From Gemmatimonadaceae bacterium (lineage in GTDB: Bacteria > Gemmatimonadota > Gemmatimonadetes > Gemmatimonadales > Gemmatimonadaceae): 64,000 nucleotides of DNA. The stretch covers positions 1 through 64,000 of the forward strand of contig JAIBBJ010000024.1 in NCBI GenBank assembly GCA_019694735.1. The letters are read 5' to 3'. A program made the translations under genes and the position numbers. Position 1 is the first letter of the stretch; each line of letters opens with the position of its first letter. The notes beneath the pieces are model-generated. The model saw only the letters and a list, made by a program, of their open reading frames with translations. It did no database searches and had not been told where the DNA came from. This document shows positions 38,654 through 47,035 of this stretch, one piece after another.

Positions 38654-39175
38654 CTAGCCGACCGACTCGCGATCCATGTCCACGGCGAGCTCCGTCAGCA
38701 CAGCGACGACGAGACGGACCTCCTCCGGTGACCGTGCCCCGAGCGACCGCAGCACCGATCCTTCGATCGTGTCCGGGTCGTGCCGTCGATAGCGTTCGCC
38801 CTGCGGCGTGACTCGGATCTGCACGCGGCGCCGGTCGTTCGGATCATATTCGCGCGCCAGCAGGTCCATCGCCTCGAGCCGACCGAGCGCCGAGGAGAGG
38901 GTGCCCGGGTCCACGTGGAGCAGCTGCGCGAGCCGGCCCGCCGAGAGGCCGGGGTTCTCGCCCACGAGCCGCAGGATGATGCGCTGGGAACCGGTCACGC
39001 CGAGGTCGCGCTGCATGCGCCGGGACCGGCGCTCCATGGCGTGGTTCAGGCGCCAGAGCAGGCGCAGGAACTCGAGGCTGGGGTCGGGCTCCTGCTCCGC
39101 ACGGATGGGTGGCTCGACGACCGGTTCCGGCGGACGTGCCGAGGTGGGCCTCGGCGAGAGGGTCGGATGTCGCAT
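38654..39175 (-). CDS. MarR-family transcriptional regulator
   Basis: A 173-residue winged-helix regulator. After a Pro-rich N-terminal extension (1-30), the MarR fold runs from about 35: RLLWRLNHAMERRSRRMQRDLGV, recognition helix LSAGRLAQLLHVDPGTLSSALGRLEAMDLLAR, wing DPNDRRRVQIRVTPQGERYR. The long N-terminal extension is unusual. It diverges from an MFS exporter gene, and a perfect 18-bp palindrome lies in the 66-base gap, so it probably represses both genes until an effector binds. The start ATG at 39175 is 21 bases from the palindrome. Confidence 0.93.
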   Translation of the reverse strand: MRHPTLSPRPTSARPPEPVVEPPIRAEQEPDPSLEFLRLLWRLNHAMERRSRRMQRDLGVTGSQRIILRLVGENPGLSAGRLAQLLHVDPGTLSSALGRLEAMDLLAREYDPNDRRRVQIRVTPQGERYRRHDPDTIEGSVLRSLGARSPEEVRLVVAVLTELAVDMDRESVG

Positions 39176-39195
39176 GGTCGCTATCTAGCACGCGG

Positions 39196-39213
39196 TACTT
39201 GGAATTCCAAGTA
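39196..39213. promoter_or_regulatory. MarR operator palindrome
   Basis: TACTTGGAATTCCAAGTA is a perfect 18-bp dyad in the short gap between the divergent MarR and MFS genes. MarR proteins typically bind 16-20 bp palindromes in exactly this position. It is 29 bases before the MFS start. Confidence 0.8.
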
Positions 39214-39241
39214 TCCGCCCGGGATACCTTTCGGGCACCCG

Positions 39242-40477
39242 ATGGCCGCCGCGTCCCCGCCCCGCCCCCGCAACCCGTTCCGGCTCCTCGCGACCTACCG
39301 GAACTTCCGGCTGTTCTGGGTGGGGCAGACCATCTCGCTCGTCGGCTCCTGGATGCAGACCGTCGCGGTGGGGTGGACGGCCCTGGAGCTGACGAACGAC
39401 CCGTTCATGGTCGGGCTCGTCTCCGCGGCGAACACCTTCCCGATCCTGCTCCTCTCGCTGCCCGGCGGCCTGGTCGCGGACCGCAACAGCAAGCTTCGCG
39501 TGGTGCGCCTCGCGCAGTTCCTGATGCTCGGGGAGGCGGCGGCGTTGTGGGCCCTCGCGGCCACCGGGCACCTGACCATCGGATGGCTCATCGCGCTGGC
39601 GCTCGTGGGCGGCGTGCTCGGCGCGTTCGAGATCCCGGCCCGCCAGAGCCTCATGGTCGAGCTGGTGGGGAAGGCCGACCTCGCGCCGGCGATCGGGCTC
39701 AACTCGATGGGCTTCAACCTCGCGCGGGTGCTCGGACCGAGCGTCGCCGCGCTGGTGATCGCCCGGCTCGGTGTCGCGTGGACGTTCGGCCTGAATGCGC
39801 TCAGCTACCTCGCGGTGCTGCTCGGCCTCGCGCTGATCCGACTCGAGGAGCGCCGCGCGGCCGTCCGTCCGGGCGAGAGCGCGCTCGACGGCATGCGCGA
39901 CGCGGTGCGCCACGTCCGCGCGACGGAGCCGCTCCCGATCCTGCTGGCCATCGCCACCATCTTCTCGGTGCTCGGCGTGCCGATCATCACCCTGCTGCCG
40001 GTCGTCGCGCGCGACCAGCTGCACCTCACCGCCGACGGCTACGGCGGGCTGATGGCCATGCTCGGCCTCGGCGCGGTCGCCGGGGCGCTGTCCATCGCGG
40101 CGACTGGAGGCGGGGTGGAGCGCGGCCGGCTCTTCCGGCGCGCCAGCTTCGCATTCCCGCTGTTGCTGATCGTCTTCGGCTTCGTGCACACGCCGTGGGT
40201 GAACGGCCTCCTGCTCCTTGCGATCGGCTTCACGATGATCCTCAACAACGCGCTCGTGAACGCGCGGTTGCAGGAGCTCGTGCCGGACGCGCTCCGGGGG
40301 CGCGTGCTCTCGCTCTACGTGATGGTGTACGTCGGCGGATCCCCGATCGGGAGCTTCGTCGGCGGATGGGTCGCGCGGCAGTGGGGGGTGGACTGGGCCA
40401 TCGGCGGCGGCGCGGCGCTCATGCTCACCTTCGCGATCTGGGCCTTCCGGGCGCACCCCAGGCTCACTGCACACTGA
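39242..40477 (+). CDS. MFS exporter of the EntS/MFS_3 type
   Basis: A 411-residue major facilitator with twelve predicted helices. RNFRLFWVGQTISLVGSWMQTVAVGWTALELTNDP is the characteristic N-terminal start of the enterobactin-exporter-like MFS_3 group. LPGGLVADRNSKLRVVRLAQ is the loop 2-3 signature (GGxxADRxxRR), and ARLQELVPDALRGRVLSLY is the matching conserved loop in the C-terminal half. Exporter of small molecules or siderophores; the substrate is unknown. ATG 39242 is the start after the divergent promoter region. Its neighbour is the MarR gene with the palindromic operator, which suggests substrate-induced expression. Confidence 0.93.
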   Translation: MAAASPPRPRNPFRLLATYRNFRLFWVGQTISLVGSWMQTVAVGWTALELTNDPFMVGLVSAANTFPILLLSLPGGLVADRNSKLRVVRLAQFLMLGEAAALWALAATGHLTIGWLIALALVGGVLGAFEIPARQSLMVELVGKADLAPAIGLNSMGFNLARVLGPSVAALVIARLGVAWTFGLNALSYLAVLLGLALIRLEERRAAVRPGESALDGMRDAVRHVRATEPLPILLAIATIFSVLGVPIITLLPVVARDQLHLTADGYGGLMAMLGLGAVAGALSIAATGGGVERGRLFRRASFAFPLLLIVFGFVHTPWVNGLLLLAIGFTMILNNALVNARLQELVPDALRGRVLSLYVMVYVGGSPIGSFVGGWVARQWGVDWAIGGGAALMLTFAIWAFRAHPRLTAH

Positions 40478-40578
40478 GCGCGCAGATACTCGTGCGGCCC
40501 GACTGTCTGGGCCGCCGGACAAGGTGGCCTGCGCGGTGCCTGCCGGGTAGATAACGGTTCCCTCGGCCCGGAGGCCCA

Positions 40579-41772
40579 TTGCCGACCGACTGGACCGTCG
40601 TCGCCGCCGGCATCGCCTGGCCGCTCACCCTCGTGCTCGCGTGGGCCCTCGGCGAGGTCGCGCGGCGCTGGCTCCGCATCCCGCGGATCAGCACGTACGC
40701 GATCACGGGGTTCGTGCTCTCCCTTCCGGGCGTGGGGCTGCTGCGCGGCGCGCCGGACGACCAGGTGCTGCTGCTCGCGCACGTCGCGCTGGGGCTCGTG
40801 CTCTTCGAGGCGGGCTACCGGATCAACCTGCGGTGGTTCCGGGCGAATCCGTGGATCGCGCTCACGGCGGCCCTGGAGGCCATCCTGACGTTCGCGGCGG
40901 TGGAGTGGGTGGCGACCGCTGGTGGCCTCGCGCCCCTCGAGGCGCGCCTCACCGCGACGCTCGCGATGGCGACGTCGCCGGCCACGATCGTGCGGGTCGT
41001 CAACGAGCTGCGGAGCTCGGGGCAGGTGACCGAGCGGATCCTCCACCTGTCCGCCCTCAACTGCGCGCTCGCCGTGCTCGCGTTCAAGGTGACCGTCGGG
41101 CTCGCCCCGGGTGGACCCGACGCGACCGTGATGGATGCGACGCGCGACGTCATCTGGGTGCTCCTCGGGTCCATCCTGCTCGGCGTGCTGATGGGCGCGC
41201 TGGTGCCGGCGGTGCTCGCCGCGGTGCGCCGCACCGGACAGGACAGCACGCTGGCCTATGCGCTCGCGGTCATCCTGCTCGTCGCACTCGACCGGGCGCT
41301 CGGGCTCTCGCCCGTGGTCGCGACGCTGGCGCTCGGCGTCGTCTCCCGGAACCGGCGGGTGTTCCTGTCGCCGTCCGAACGCGGTTTCGGTGCGCTGGGC
41401 GCGATGCTCGCGGTGCTGCTCTTCGTGTTCATCGCGGTCGTCGTCGAATGGCACCAGCTGCGGGCGGGCTTCGCGCTCGGCAGCGCGCTCGTCGCCGCCC
41501 GCCTGCTCGCCAAGGTCGCCGCGAGCTCCGCCCTGGCGGTGCTGTCGGGGACCTCATGGCGGAAGGGGGCGCTCACCGGCGTCGCGATGGCACCGATGTC
41601 GGCCGTCGTGATCCTCGTGCTCGAGGAGACGCACGCACGGGGCCTCGCACTCCTCGACACGCTCGCCCCGCTCGCCGCGGCGTCGCTCCTCGTCGAGCTC
41701 GCCGGTCCCATCCTCGTCGGCCGCGCGCTGCGCGCCGCGCACGAGGTGGAGCGCCCGGAGGTGGCGGACTGA
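40579..41772 (+). CDS. Cation/proton antiporter (CPA2-like)
   Basis: A 397-residue membrane protein with about twelve hydrophobic helices, akin to the Na+/H+ exchanger domain of KefB/CPA2 proteins. It has LRIPRISTYAITGFVLSLPGVG at helix 1-2 and VALGLVLFEAGYRINLRWF, typical of the family. The paired ion-binding motif seems to be ATSPATIVRVVNELRSSG at the discontinuous-helix region rather than the Asp-Asp of NhaA. No RCK/TrkA-N domain is attached. Start is TTG 40579, with a GGAGG Shine-Dalgarno 5-10 bases upstream. Its stop overlaps the next ATG by one base (TGATG), linking it to the ligase gene. Confidence 0.85.
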   Translation: MPTDWTVVAAGIAWPLTLVLAWALGEVARRWLRIPRISTYAITGFVLSLPGVGLLRGAPDDQVLLLAHVALGLVLFEAGYRINLRWFRANPWIALTAALEAILTFAAVEWVATAGGLAPLEARLTATLAMATSPATIVRVVNELRSSGQVTERILHLSALNCALAVLAFKVTVGLAPGGPDATVMDATRDVIWVLLGSILLGVLMGALVPAVLAAVRRTGQDSTLAYALAVILLVALDRALGLSPVVATLALGVVSRNRRVFLSPSERGFGALGAMLAVLLFVFIAVVVEWHQLRAGFALGSALVAARLLAKVAASSALAVLSGTSWRKGALTGVAMAPMSAVVILVLEETHARGLALLDTLAPLAAASLLVELAGPILVGRALRAAHEVERPEVAD

Positions 41773-42899
41773 TGCCGCTCGGACCCTTCACCGCCTCCGA
41801 GCCGCTCACCATGGGCGTCGAGCTCGAGCTGCAGCTGGTCTCGCTGAGCGACTTCGACCTCGCGGCCGCGAGCCCGGACCTGCTCGACCTGCTCGCCCGC
41901 GCTCCGTTCCCGGGGAGCGTGACCCCGGAGATCACCGAGTCGATGCTCGAGATCGCGACCGGCGTGCACCGCGACCATGCGGCGATGCTGGCGCAGCTCA
42001 CCGCGATCCGCGACACTCTCGTCCGTGCCGGCGACCGCCTCAACATCGGCATCGGCGGCGGCGGGACGCACCCATTCCAGCTCTGGGCGGACCGCCGGAT
42101 CTTCCGCAAGCCGCGCTTCCGCGAGGTCTCCGCGCTCTACGGGTACCTGAGCAAGCAGTTCACCGTCTTCGGCCAGCACGTGCACATCGGTTGCGCCGAC
42201 GGGGACGAGGCGCTCTTCCTGCTCCACGCGCTCCACCGCTACGTGCCGCACTTCATCGCGCTGTCGGCGTCGTCGCCGTTCGTGCAGGGCCGCGATACCC
42301 TCTTCCAGTCGGCCCGGCTCAACAGCATCTCGGCGTTCCCCCTCTCGGGGCGTGCGCCATTGCTGCTCTCGTGGGAGCGCTTCACCGAGTACTTCGCGCG
42401 GATGGAGCGCACGGGGGTCGTGAAGTCCATGAAGGACTTCTACTGGGATCTCCGGCCCAAGCCCGAGTACGGCACGATCGAGCTCCGCCTCTGCGACACG
42501 CCGCTCACGGTCGAGCGCGCCGCCGCGCTCGCGGGCTACCTCCAGGCGGTCTGTGCGATGCTCCGCGACCGGCCCGATGCGGTGCCGACGGACGACGACT
42601 ACCTCGTCTACGGCTACAACCGGTTCCAGGCCTGCCGGTTCGGCCTCGACGGGACGGTGATCATCGGGCCGGCGGCCGATGCCGTGCCGATCCGGGAGGA
42701 CGTGCTCACCACGTTGCGACAGGTCGCGCCCTACGCGGCGGCCCTCGGTGCCGAGGGGGCGATGGACCTCGTGTACCGCATCACACACGAGGGATCGGAC
42801 GCCACCACGCTGCGCCGTGCGTACGAGGCGCGCGGAGTGATGGAGGGTGTCGTGGACGGCGCGTTGGCGCGGTTCCGCGCGGGGGAGCCGGTCGCCTGA
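41772..42899 (+). CDS. Carboxylate-amine ligase, YbdK-like (GCS2 family)
   Basis: A 375-residue member of the GCS2/YbdK family, related to plant-type glutamate-cysteine ligase: it joins an amino acid amine to a carboxylate using ATP. It begins with MGVELELQLVS (Glu-x-Glu, Mg/ATP), then TPEITESMLEIATGVH, GGGTHPF and HVHIGCADGD; YGTIELRLCDT and YRITHEGSDATTLRR fall toward the end. In E. coli YbdK shows weak gamma-glutamylcysteine synthetase activity; the natural substrate is unclear. It is translationally coupled to the antiporter gene (TGATG), a pairing often seen for osmolyte or redox defence genes but not proof. Confidence 0.9.
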   Translation: MPLGPFTASEPLTMGVELELQLVSLSDFDLAAASPDLLDLLARAPFPGSVTPEITESMLEIATGVHRDHAAMLAQLTAIRDTLVRAGDRLNIGIGGGGTHPFQLWADRRIFRKPRFREVSALYGYLSKQFTVFGQHVHIGCADGDEALFLLHALHRYVPHFIALSASSPFVQGRDTLFQSARLNSISAFPLSGRAPLLLSWERFTEYFARMERTGVVKSMKDFYWDLRPKPEYGTIELRLCDTPLTVERAAALAGYLQAVCAMLRDRPDAVPTDDDYLVYGYNRFQACRFGLDGTVIIGPAADAVPIREDVLTTLRQVAPYAAALGAEGAMDLVYRITHEGSDATTLRRAYEARGVMEGVVDGALARFRAGEPVA

Positions 42900-42934
42900 C
42901 CGCCGCGGGGCCGGTGCCGGGCGGCGGTCAAGCC

Positions 42935-44398
42935 TCACTCGTCGAAGTCGACCCCGTCCTGCGGGCGGCCCTGCTTCCGGCGCGCCGAGCGCCCGTACTG
43001 TCCGCCCTCCGAGCGCGAGAGCTTCCGGCGGGCGACGAGCGCCTCGAGCACCAGTTCGCAGCCGACCACGGCATCGTGGTCATCGCCGGCGCCGAGTCCG
43101 CTCGCGATGACGATCTCGATGAGGCCCGGCACGGTCGCGAAGCCCGTCCGCGCGACGGCCGCGCTCGCGTCGTCGCTCACCTGCAGCATCTGGCCGCGGT
43201 CGAACCACATCACGATGCCGTCGAGGTCGAGGGTGTCGCCGCGCTCGGCGAGCGTCGCGTCGGCGGCGCGCCGGATGAGCTCGCGCGCGATCGCCGCACC
43301 GCCGACGAGCTCGCCCTCGTATTCGAGCTCGATCTTGCCGGTGATCGCCGGGAGCGCGGCGTAGATGTCGGCGAGCCGCGGCACGATCGCCGGCTCGCCC
43401 AGCCGCACGGCGCGCCGCTCGGCGTTCGAGACGACGTTCTCCAGCAGCGTGATCGAGAGCCGCTGCGAGACGCCCGAGCGCTGGTCGATCCGCTTGTCGC
43501 CGCGCGCCTCGAACGCCACGCGCTCGGCCACTTCGGCCACCAGCGCCGGGAGCCGGAGCGGCAGCCCGCCGCGCGCGGTCCAGGCCTCCTGCGCGGTGAT
43601 CGTCATCGCCAATCCCACCGAGCTCGGATAGTGCGTGATGATCTCCGAGCCGATGCGGTCCTTGAGCGGCGTGATGATCTTCCCGCGCGCCGTGTAGTCC
43701 TCGGGATTGGCCGTGAACGCGAGCACGACGTCGAGCGGCAGCCGGACCGGATAGCCCTTGATCTGCACGTCGCCCTCCTGCATCACGTTGAAGAGGCCCA
43801 CCTGCACCTTCCCGGCGAGGTCGGGGAGCTCGTTCAGCGCGAAGAGGCCGCGGTTGGCGCGCGGCAGCATGCCGTAGTGGATCGAGAGCTCGTCGGAGAG
43901 CAGGTGCCCGCCGCGCGCCGCCTTGATCGGGTCGAGGTCGCCGATGAGGTCGGCCACGGTGACGTCGGGCGTCGCGAGCTTCTCGACGTACCGCTGGTCG
44001 GGGGCGAGCCACGCGATCGGCGTGTCGTCGCCGGCATGGGCGAGGCGGTCGCGGCCGAACTTCGAGATCGGCCGGAAGGGATCGTCGTTCGTCTCGCTCC
44101 CCGCGATCACCGGGATGACCGGGTCGAGCAGCGTCGTCAGCGCGCGGAGGATGCGGCTCTTCGCCTGCCCGCGGAGCCCGAGCAGGATGAAGTGGTGCCG
44201 GGACAGCAGCGCGTTGACGATCTGCGGCATCACGGTGTCCTCGTACCCGAGGACGCCCGCGAAGAGCGGCTTCCCGTCGGCGAGGCGGGCGAGGAGGTTG
44301 GCGCGGATCTCGTCGCGGACGGAGCGGCCGCGCATCGCGGGCGCCCCGTGCGGGGAGGTCTTGAGCGCGCCGAGCGTGGTGGGGAGGTGCTGGGACAT
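42935..44398 (-). CDS. MoxR/ChlI-type AAA ATPase
   Basis: A 487-residue AAA+ ATPase. The Walker A is an atypical GLRGQAKSR (74-82), and the downstream GDLDPIKAARGGHLLSDE, PRANRGLFALNELPDL and VLAFTANPEDYTARGKIITPLKDRI correspond to Walker B, the ChlI-type insert and sensor/arginine finger. The family acts as a metal-insertion or assembly chaperone with VWA proteins; a VWA protein is encoded at 36326-37606. Its ATG overlaps by 1 base the stop of the molybdopterin oxidoreductase gene (TGATG), so the two are expressed together. The last 40 residues are basic (RRKQGRPQDG). The start is set by ATG 44398 and the conserved N-terminal part. Confidence 0.93.
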   Translation of the reverse strand: MSQHLPTTLGALKTSPHGAPAMRGRSVRDEIRANLLARLADGKPLFAGVLGYEDTVMPQIVNALLSRHHFILLGLRGQAKSRILRALTTLLDPVIPVIAGSETNDDPFRPISKFGRDRLAHAGDDTPIAWLAPDQRYVEKLATPDVTVADLIGDLDPIKAARGGHLLSDELSIHYGMLPRANRGLFALNELPDLAGKVQVGLFNVMQEGDVQIKGYPVRLPLDVVLAFTANPEDYTARGKIITPLKDRIGSEIITHYPSSVGLAMTITAQEAWTARGGLPLRLPALVAEVAERVAFEARGDKRIDQRSGVSQRLSITLLENVVSNAERRAVRLGEPAIVPRLADIYAALPAITGKIELEYEGELVGGAAIARELIRRAADATLAERGDTLDLDGIVMWFDRGQMLQVSDDASAAVARTGFATVPGLIEIVIASGLGAGDDHDAVVGCELVLEALVARRKLSRSEGGQYGRSARRKQGRPQDGVDFDE

Positions 44399-46488
44399 CA
44401 GCTGGCCAGTCGGATCTCGACGAGGTTGTCGTAGAAGACGGGGCCGGCCCCCATGTCGGTCAGGAGCTGGCTCGTCGTGGCGTTCACGTTGCGGCCGTCG
44501 GGGGAGAGCTTCGCCCACCAGATGCCCGGGGCCCACGCGACGCCTTCGCGGATGCCCTCCCGAACGCGGGCGGTCGCGCGGAAGTGCCCGCGGTCGTTCT
44601 CCACCACCACCGCCTGGCCCTCGGCGATGCCGCGCCGCTCCGCATCGCGCGGGTGCAGCGCGACCTCGGGCTCACGCGCGGCCCGCAGGAGCGGTCCGAC
44701 GTTCGCGAAGCTCGAGTTGAGGAACTGGTGCGCCGGCGAGGAGATGAGGGTGATCGGGTAGCGGGCCGCGAGCGCCGGCACCCGCTCCGGGAACTCGTGC
44801 GGGGGCGTGAAGTCGGGCACCGGGTCGAGCCCCATCGCGAGCATCCGCTCCGAGAAGAACTCGCACTTCCCGCTCGGCGTGCGGAAGCCACCCGCCGCGA
44901 ACGGCGCGTAGGGGCGCGGCACGTCGAGGCGCACCCAGCCGTCCCGCTGCAGCGTCTCCCAGGTCACGGTGCGCATCTTCGGGTCGGGCGACGCGAGCGC
45001 CTGGTGGATCATCGTCTCGTCGTCCTCGCGCAGGCAGGGATGGTCGAGTCCCATGCGTGCCGCGAGGCGCCGGAAGATCTCGGTGTTCGGCAGCGCCTGG
45101 CCGAGCGGCGCGATCGCGGGGCGGTTCAGCGACGCGTAGAGGTGGCCGTAGCTCCAGTGCAGGTCGAGATGCTCGAGCTGGGTGGTCGCCGGCAGCACCC
45201 AGTCCGCGTAGTCGCACGTGTCGGTGCGGAAGTGCTCCAGCACCACCGTGAAGAGGTCCGCGCGCCCGAGGCCCTCGATCACCGCGAGATAGTCGGGTGC
45301 GACCGCTGCCGGGTTCGAGTTGTAGACCACGAGCGCGCGCACCGGTGGCCCGCCGACCCCGGCGTCCGGCGCCCGCAGCGCCTGGCCGAGCAGCGACATG
45401 TTGATCGTGCGCGTGCCCGGCGGGATGAGGTCGGGGCGCTGCACGGCCGCCTTGTCGAGCGCGAAGTTGCCGCTCGCCGAGAGCATCACGCCGCCGCCCG
45501 GATGCCGCCAATGGCCGACCACCGCCGGAAGGCACGCGATCGCGCGCACGGCCATCGCACCGCCACCGTGCCGCTGGAGTCCGTAGTTGAGCCGCACGAA
45601 TGCCGCCTTCGAGCGCCCGTACTCGCGCGCCAGGCGCACGATCGCGTCGGCGTCGATCCCGGTGATCGCGCTCACCCGCGCTGGCGGGAACTCCGCGACC
45701 CGGGCCTTGAGCTGCTCGACGCCCAGCGTGTGGCGCGCGAGGTAGTCGTCGTCCTGCATCCCTTCGCCGAAGAGCACATGCATCATCCCGAGTGCGAGGG
45801 CCGCGTCGGTGCCGGGCCGGATGCCGATCCACTCGTCGCACTGCTCCGCCGTGCGCGTGCGGATCGGGTCGATGCAGATCACGCGCGCGCCGTTCGCGCG
45901 CGCCGCCGTCACCTTCGGCCAGAGGTGCGGGTTCGACGTGAGCGTGTTCGTGCCCCAGAGGATCACGAGGTCCGCGAGCGGCAGCGCCTCGGCGTCCGCG
46001 CCGATGCTGGCGCCGACGGTCATCCGCATCCCCATCATGCCTGCGGTCGCGCAGATCGTCCGGTCGAGCTGCGAGGCGCCGAGCACATGGAAGAACCGGC
46101 GGTCCATCGACTCGCCCTGCAGCAGCCCCATCGTGCCCGCGTACGAGTAGGGCAGGATCGCCTGCGGGCCGTCGGCGGAGTGCCGGATCGCATTCAGCCG
46201 GGCCGCGATCGCGTCGAGCGCCTCGTCCCACGTCGCCTCGACGAACTCGCCGCGTCCCTTCGGGCCCACGCGCCGCAGCGGCGTGAGCACGCGCTCGGCG
46301 TGGTAGGTCCGCTCGAGGTAGCGGTTCACCTTCGTGCAGAGGAACCCCTGCGTGAAGGGATGGTCGGGGTCGCCCTGGATGCGGACCGCGCGCCCCTGCT
46401 CGACCGTGACGAGCGTGGCGCAGGTGTCGGGACAATCGTGCGGGCACGCGCCACGAACGATGGTGGCGGCGGTCGGATCGTGCGTCAC
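44398..46488 (-). CDS. Molybdopterin-dependent oxidoreductase (formate dehydrogenase/anaerobic dehydrogenase-like)
   Basis: A 696-residue enzyme with a 4Fe-4S cluster (C15-x3-C19-x3-C23 ... C51, in RGACPHDCPDTC) and a bis-MGD Mo cofactor. Conserved blocks: ATWDEALDAIAARL, SYAGTMGLLQGESMDRRF, LVILWGTNTLTSNPH, VICIDPIRTRTAEQCDEWIGIRPGTDAALALGMM, and the C-terminal domain LISSPAHQFLNSSF and NATTSQLLTDMG. It resembles the large soluble, subunit-less oxidoreductases often annotated as 'anaerobic dehydrogenase' or YoaE-like. No beta (FeS) or gamma (cytochrome) subunits and no FdhD are nearby. There is no Tat signal at the N-terminus, so it is cytoplasmic. The substrate is unknown. It forms a pair with the AAA ATPase gene. 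Confidence 0.93.
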   Translation of the reverse strand: MTHDPTAATIVRGACPHDCPDTCATLVTVEQGRAVRIQGDPDHPFTQGFLCTKVNRYLERTYHAERVLTPLRRVGPKGRGEFVEATWDEALDAIAARLNAIRHSADGPQAILPYSYAGTMGLLQGESMDRRFFHVLGASQLDRTICATAGMMGMRMTVGASIGADAEALPLADLVILWGTNTLTSNPHLWPKVTAARANGARVICIDPIRTRTAEQCDEWIGIRPGTDAALALGMMHVLFGEGMQDDDYLARHTLGVEQLKARVAEFPPARVSAITGIDADAIVRLAREYGRSKAAFVRLNYGLQRHGGGAMAVRAIACLPAVVGHWRHPGGGVMLSASGNFALDKAAVQRPDLIPPGTRTINMSLLGQALRAPDAGVGGPPVRALVVYNSNPAAVAPDYLAVIEGLGRADLFTVVLEHFRTDTCDYADWVLPATTQLEHLDLHWSYGHLYASLNRPAIAPLGQALPNTEIFRRLAARMGLDHPCLREDDETMIHQALASPDPKMRTVTWETLQRDGWVRLDVPRPYAPFAAGGFRTPSGKCEFFSERMLAMGLDPVPDFTPPHEFPERVPALAARYPITLISSPAHQFLNSSFANVGPLLRAAREPEVALHPRDAERRGIAEGQAVVVENDRGHFRATARVREGIREGVAWAPGIWWAKLSPDGRNVNATTSQLLTDMGAGPVFYDNLVEIRLAS

Positions 46489-46603
46489 CGTGATGAACTC
46501 CGGCTCGACGAGGATTCGTCCAACCTAATGTCCTCACGCCACTTGCGGTGGGAGAGCTCCTAAATGCTTTGATTCCAATAGTTTACCTTGACAGTAGCTG
46601 GAC

Positions 46604-46626
46604 GACTCCGGCACGTGTCCGGAGTC
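46604..46626. repeat. Perfect inverted repeat GACTCCGG-7-CCGGAGTC
   Basis: An 8-bp perfect dyad with a 7-base loop (CACGTGT). The surrounding bases repeat GTCCGG/CCGGAC several times to about 46673, and the tract ends in another dyad, TGTCC...GGACA. Confidence 0.7.
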
Positions 46627-46719
46627 GGACTGCCCGTCCGGCGGTCCGGCCCTCCTGTCCAGCATCCGGACAAGTGTGCCAAGCGGTTGTGGGAGAACGA
46701 CTTAGTCGAGACTGCCGGA

Positions 46720-46748
46720 TTGACCGAAACGCTGTACTCACTTATAGT
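46720..46748 (+). promoter_or_regulatory. Promoter of the small lipoprotein gene
   Basis: TTGACC (46720-46725), a 17-base spacer and TATAGT (46743-46748) match the vegetative consensus at ideal spacing. It lies about 75 bases before the lipoprotein start. Confidence 0.75.
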
Positions 46749-46823
46749 TCGTGCGCCGTGCGCTGTCTGCGAACGTTTCGCGAGCGCTCGCACTCACCCC
46801 ACTGCATCTCTGGAGATTTTCCG

Positions 46824-47012
46824 ATGAAGAAGCTCGCGATCGTTGCCACGCTCGTGCTGTTCGCCGCCTGCGCCAAGAAGGAGGAGGCTGCGCCGGCCGC
46901 TGAGGCCACCGCCGCCACGCCGGCCGCCGCGACGACCACGGACACGGGCGCGATGATGGACACGACGAAGCACGACTCGACGGCCATGAAGGCCGACACG
47001 ACCAAGCACTAA
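46824..47012 (+). CDS. Small Thr/Lys-rich lipoprotein
   Basis: A 62-residue protein. The N-terminus MKKLAIVATLVLFAAC is a textbook lipoprotein signal with lipobox, giving a mature protein of about 47 residues. The mature part begins AKKEEAAPAAEATAATPAAA and ends in two similar units, MDTTKHDSTAM and KADTTKH. It resembles very small, disordered lipoproteins of unknown function, comparable in size to Lpp-like or entericidin-like proteins but without the heptads. Its own strong promoter (46720-46748), GGAG Shine-Dalgarno and hairpin terminator suggest a well-expressed single gene. Confidence 0.8.
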   Translation: MKKLAIVATLVLFAACAKKEEAAPAAEATAATPAAATTTDTGAMMDTTKHDSTAMKADTTKH

Positions 47013-47035
47013 GCTTCGGTCCTGCAGGAACACAG

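Larger units (their letters stand above)
46489..46823. other. Intergenic region with GTCCGG repeats and AT-rich tract
   Basis: A 335-base divergent gap between the oxidoreductase and the small lipoprotein. It holds an AT-rich tract at about 46558-46596, a cluster of GTCCGG/CCGGAC copies at 46604-46673 (one forming an 8-bp hairpin) and a good promoter before the lipoprotein. I see no open frame with coding character here. Confidence 0.6.

Noticed and set aside
46548-46823. An in-frame upstream extension of the small lipoprotein
   Set aside because: The extension lacks coding character and crosses the promoter; the lipoprotein signal begins at ATG 46824.
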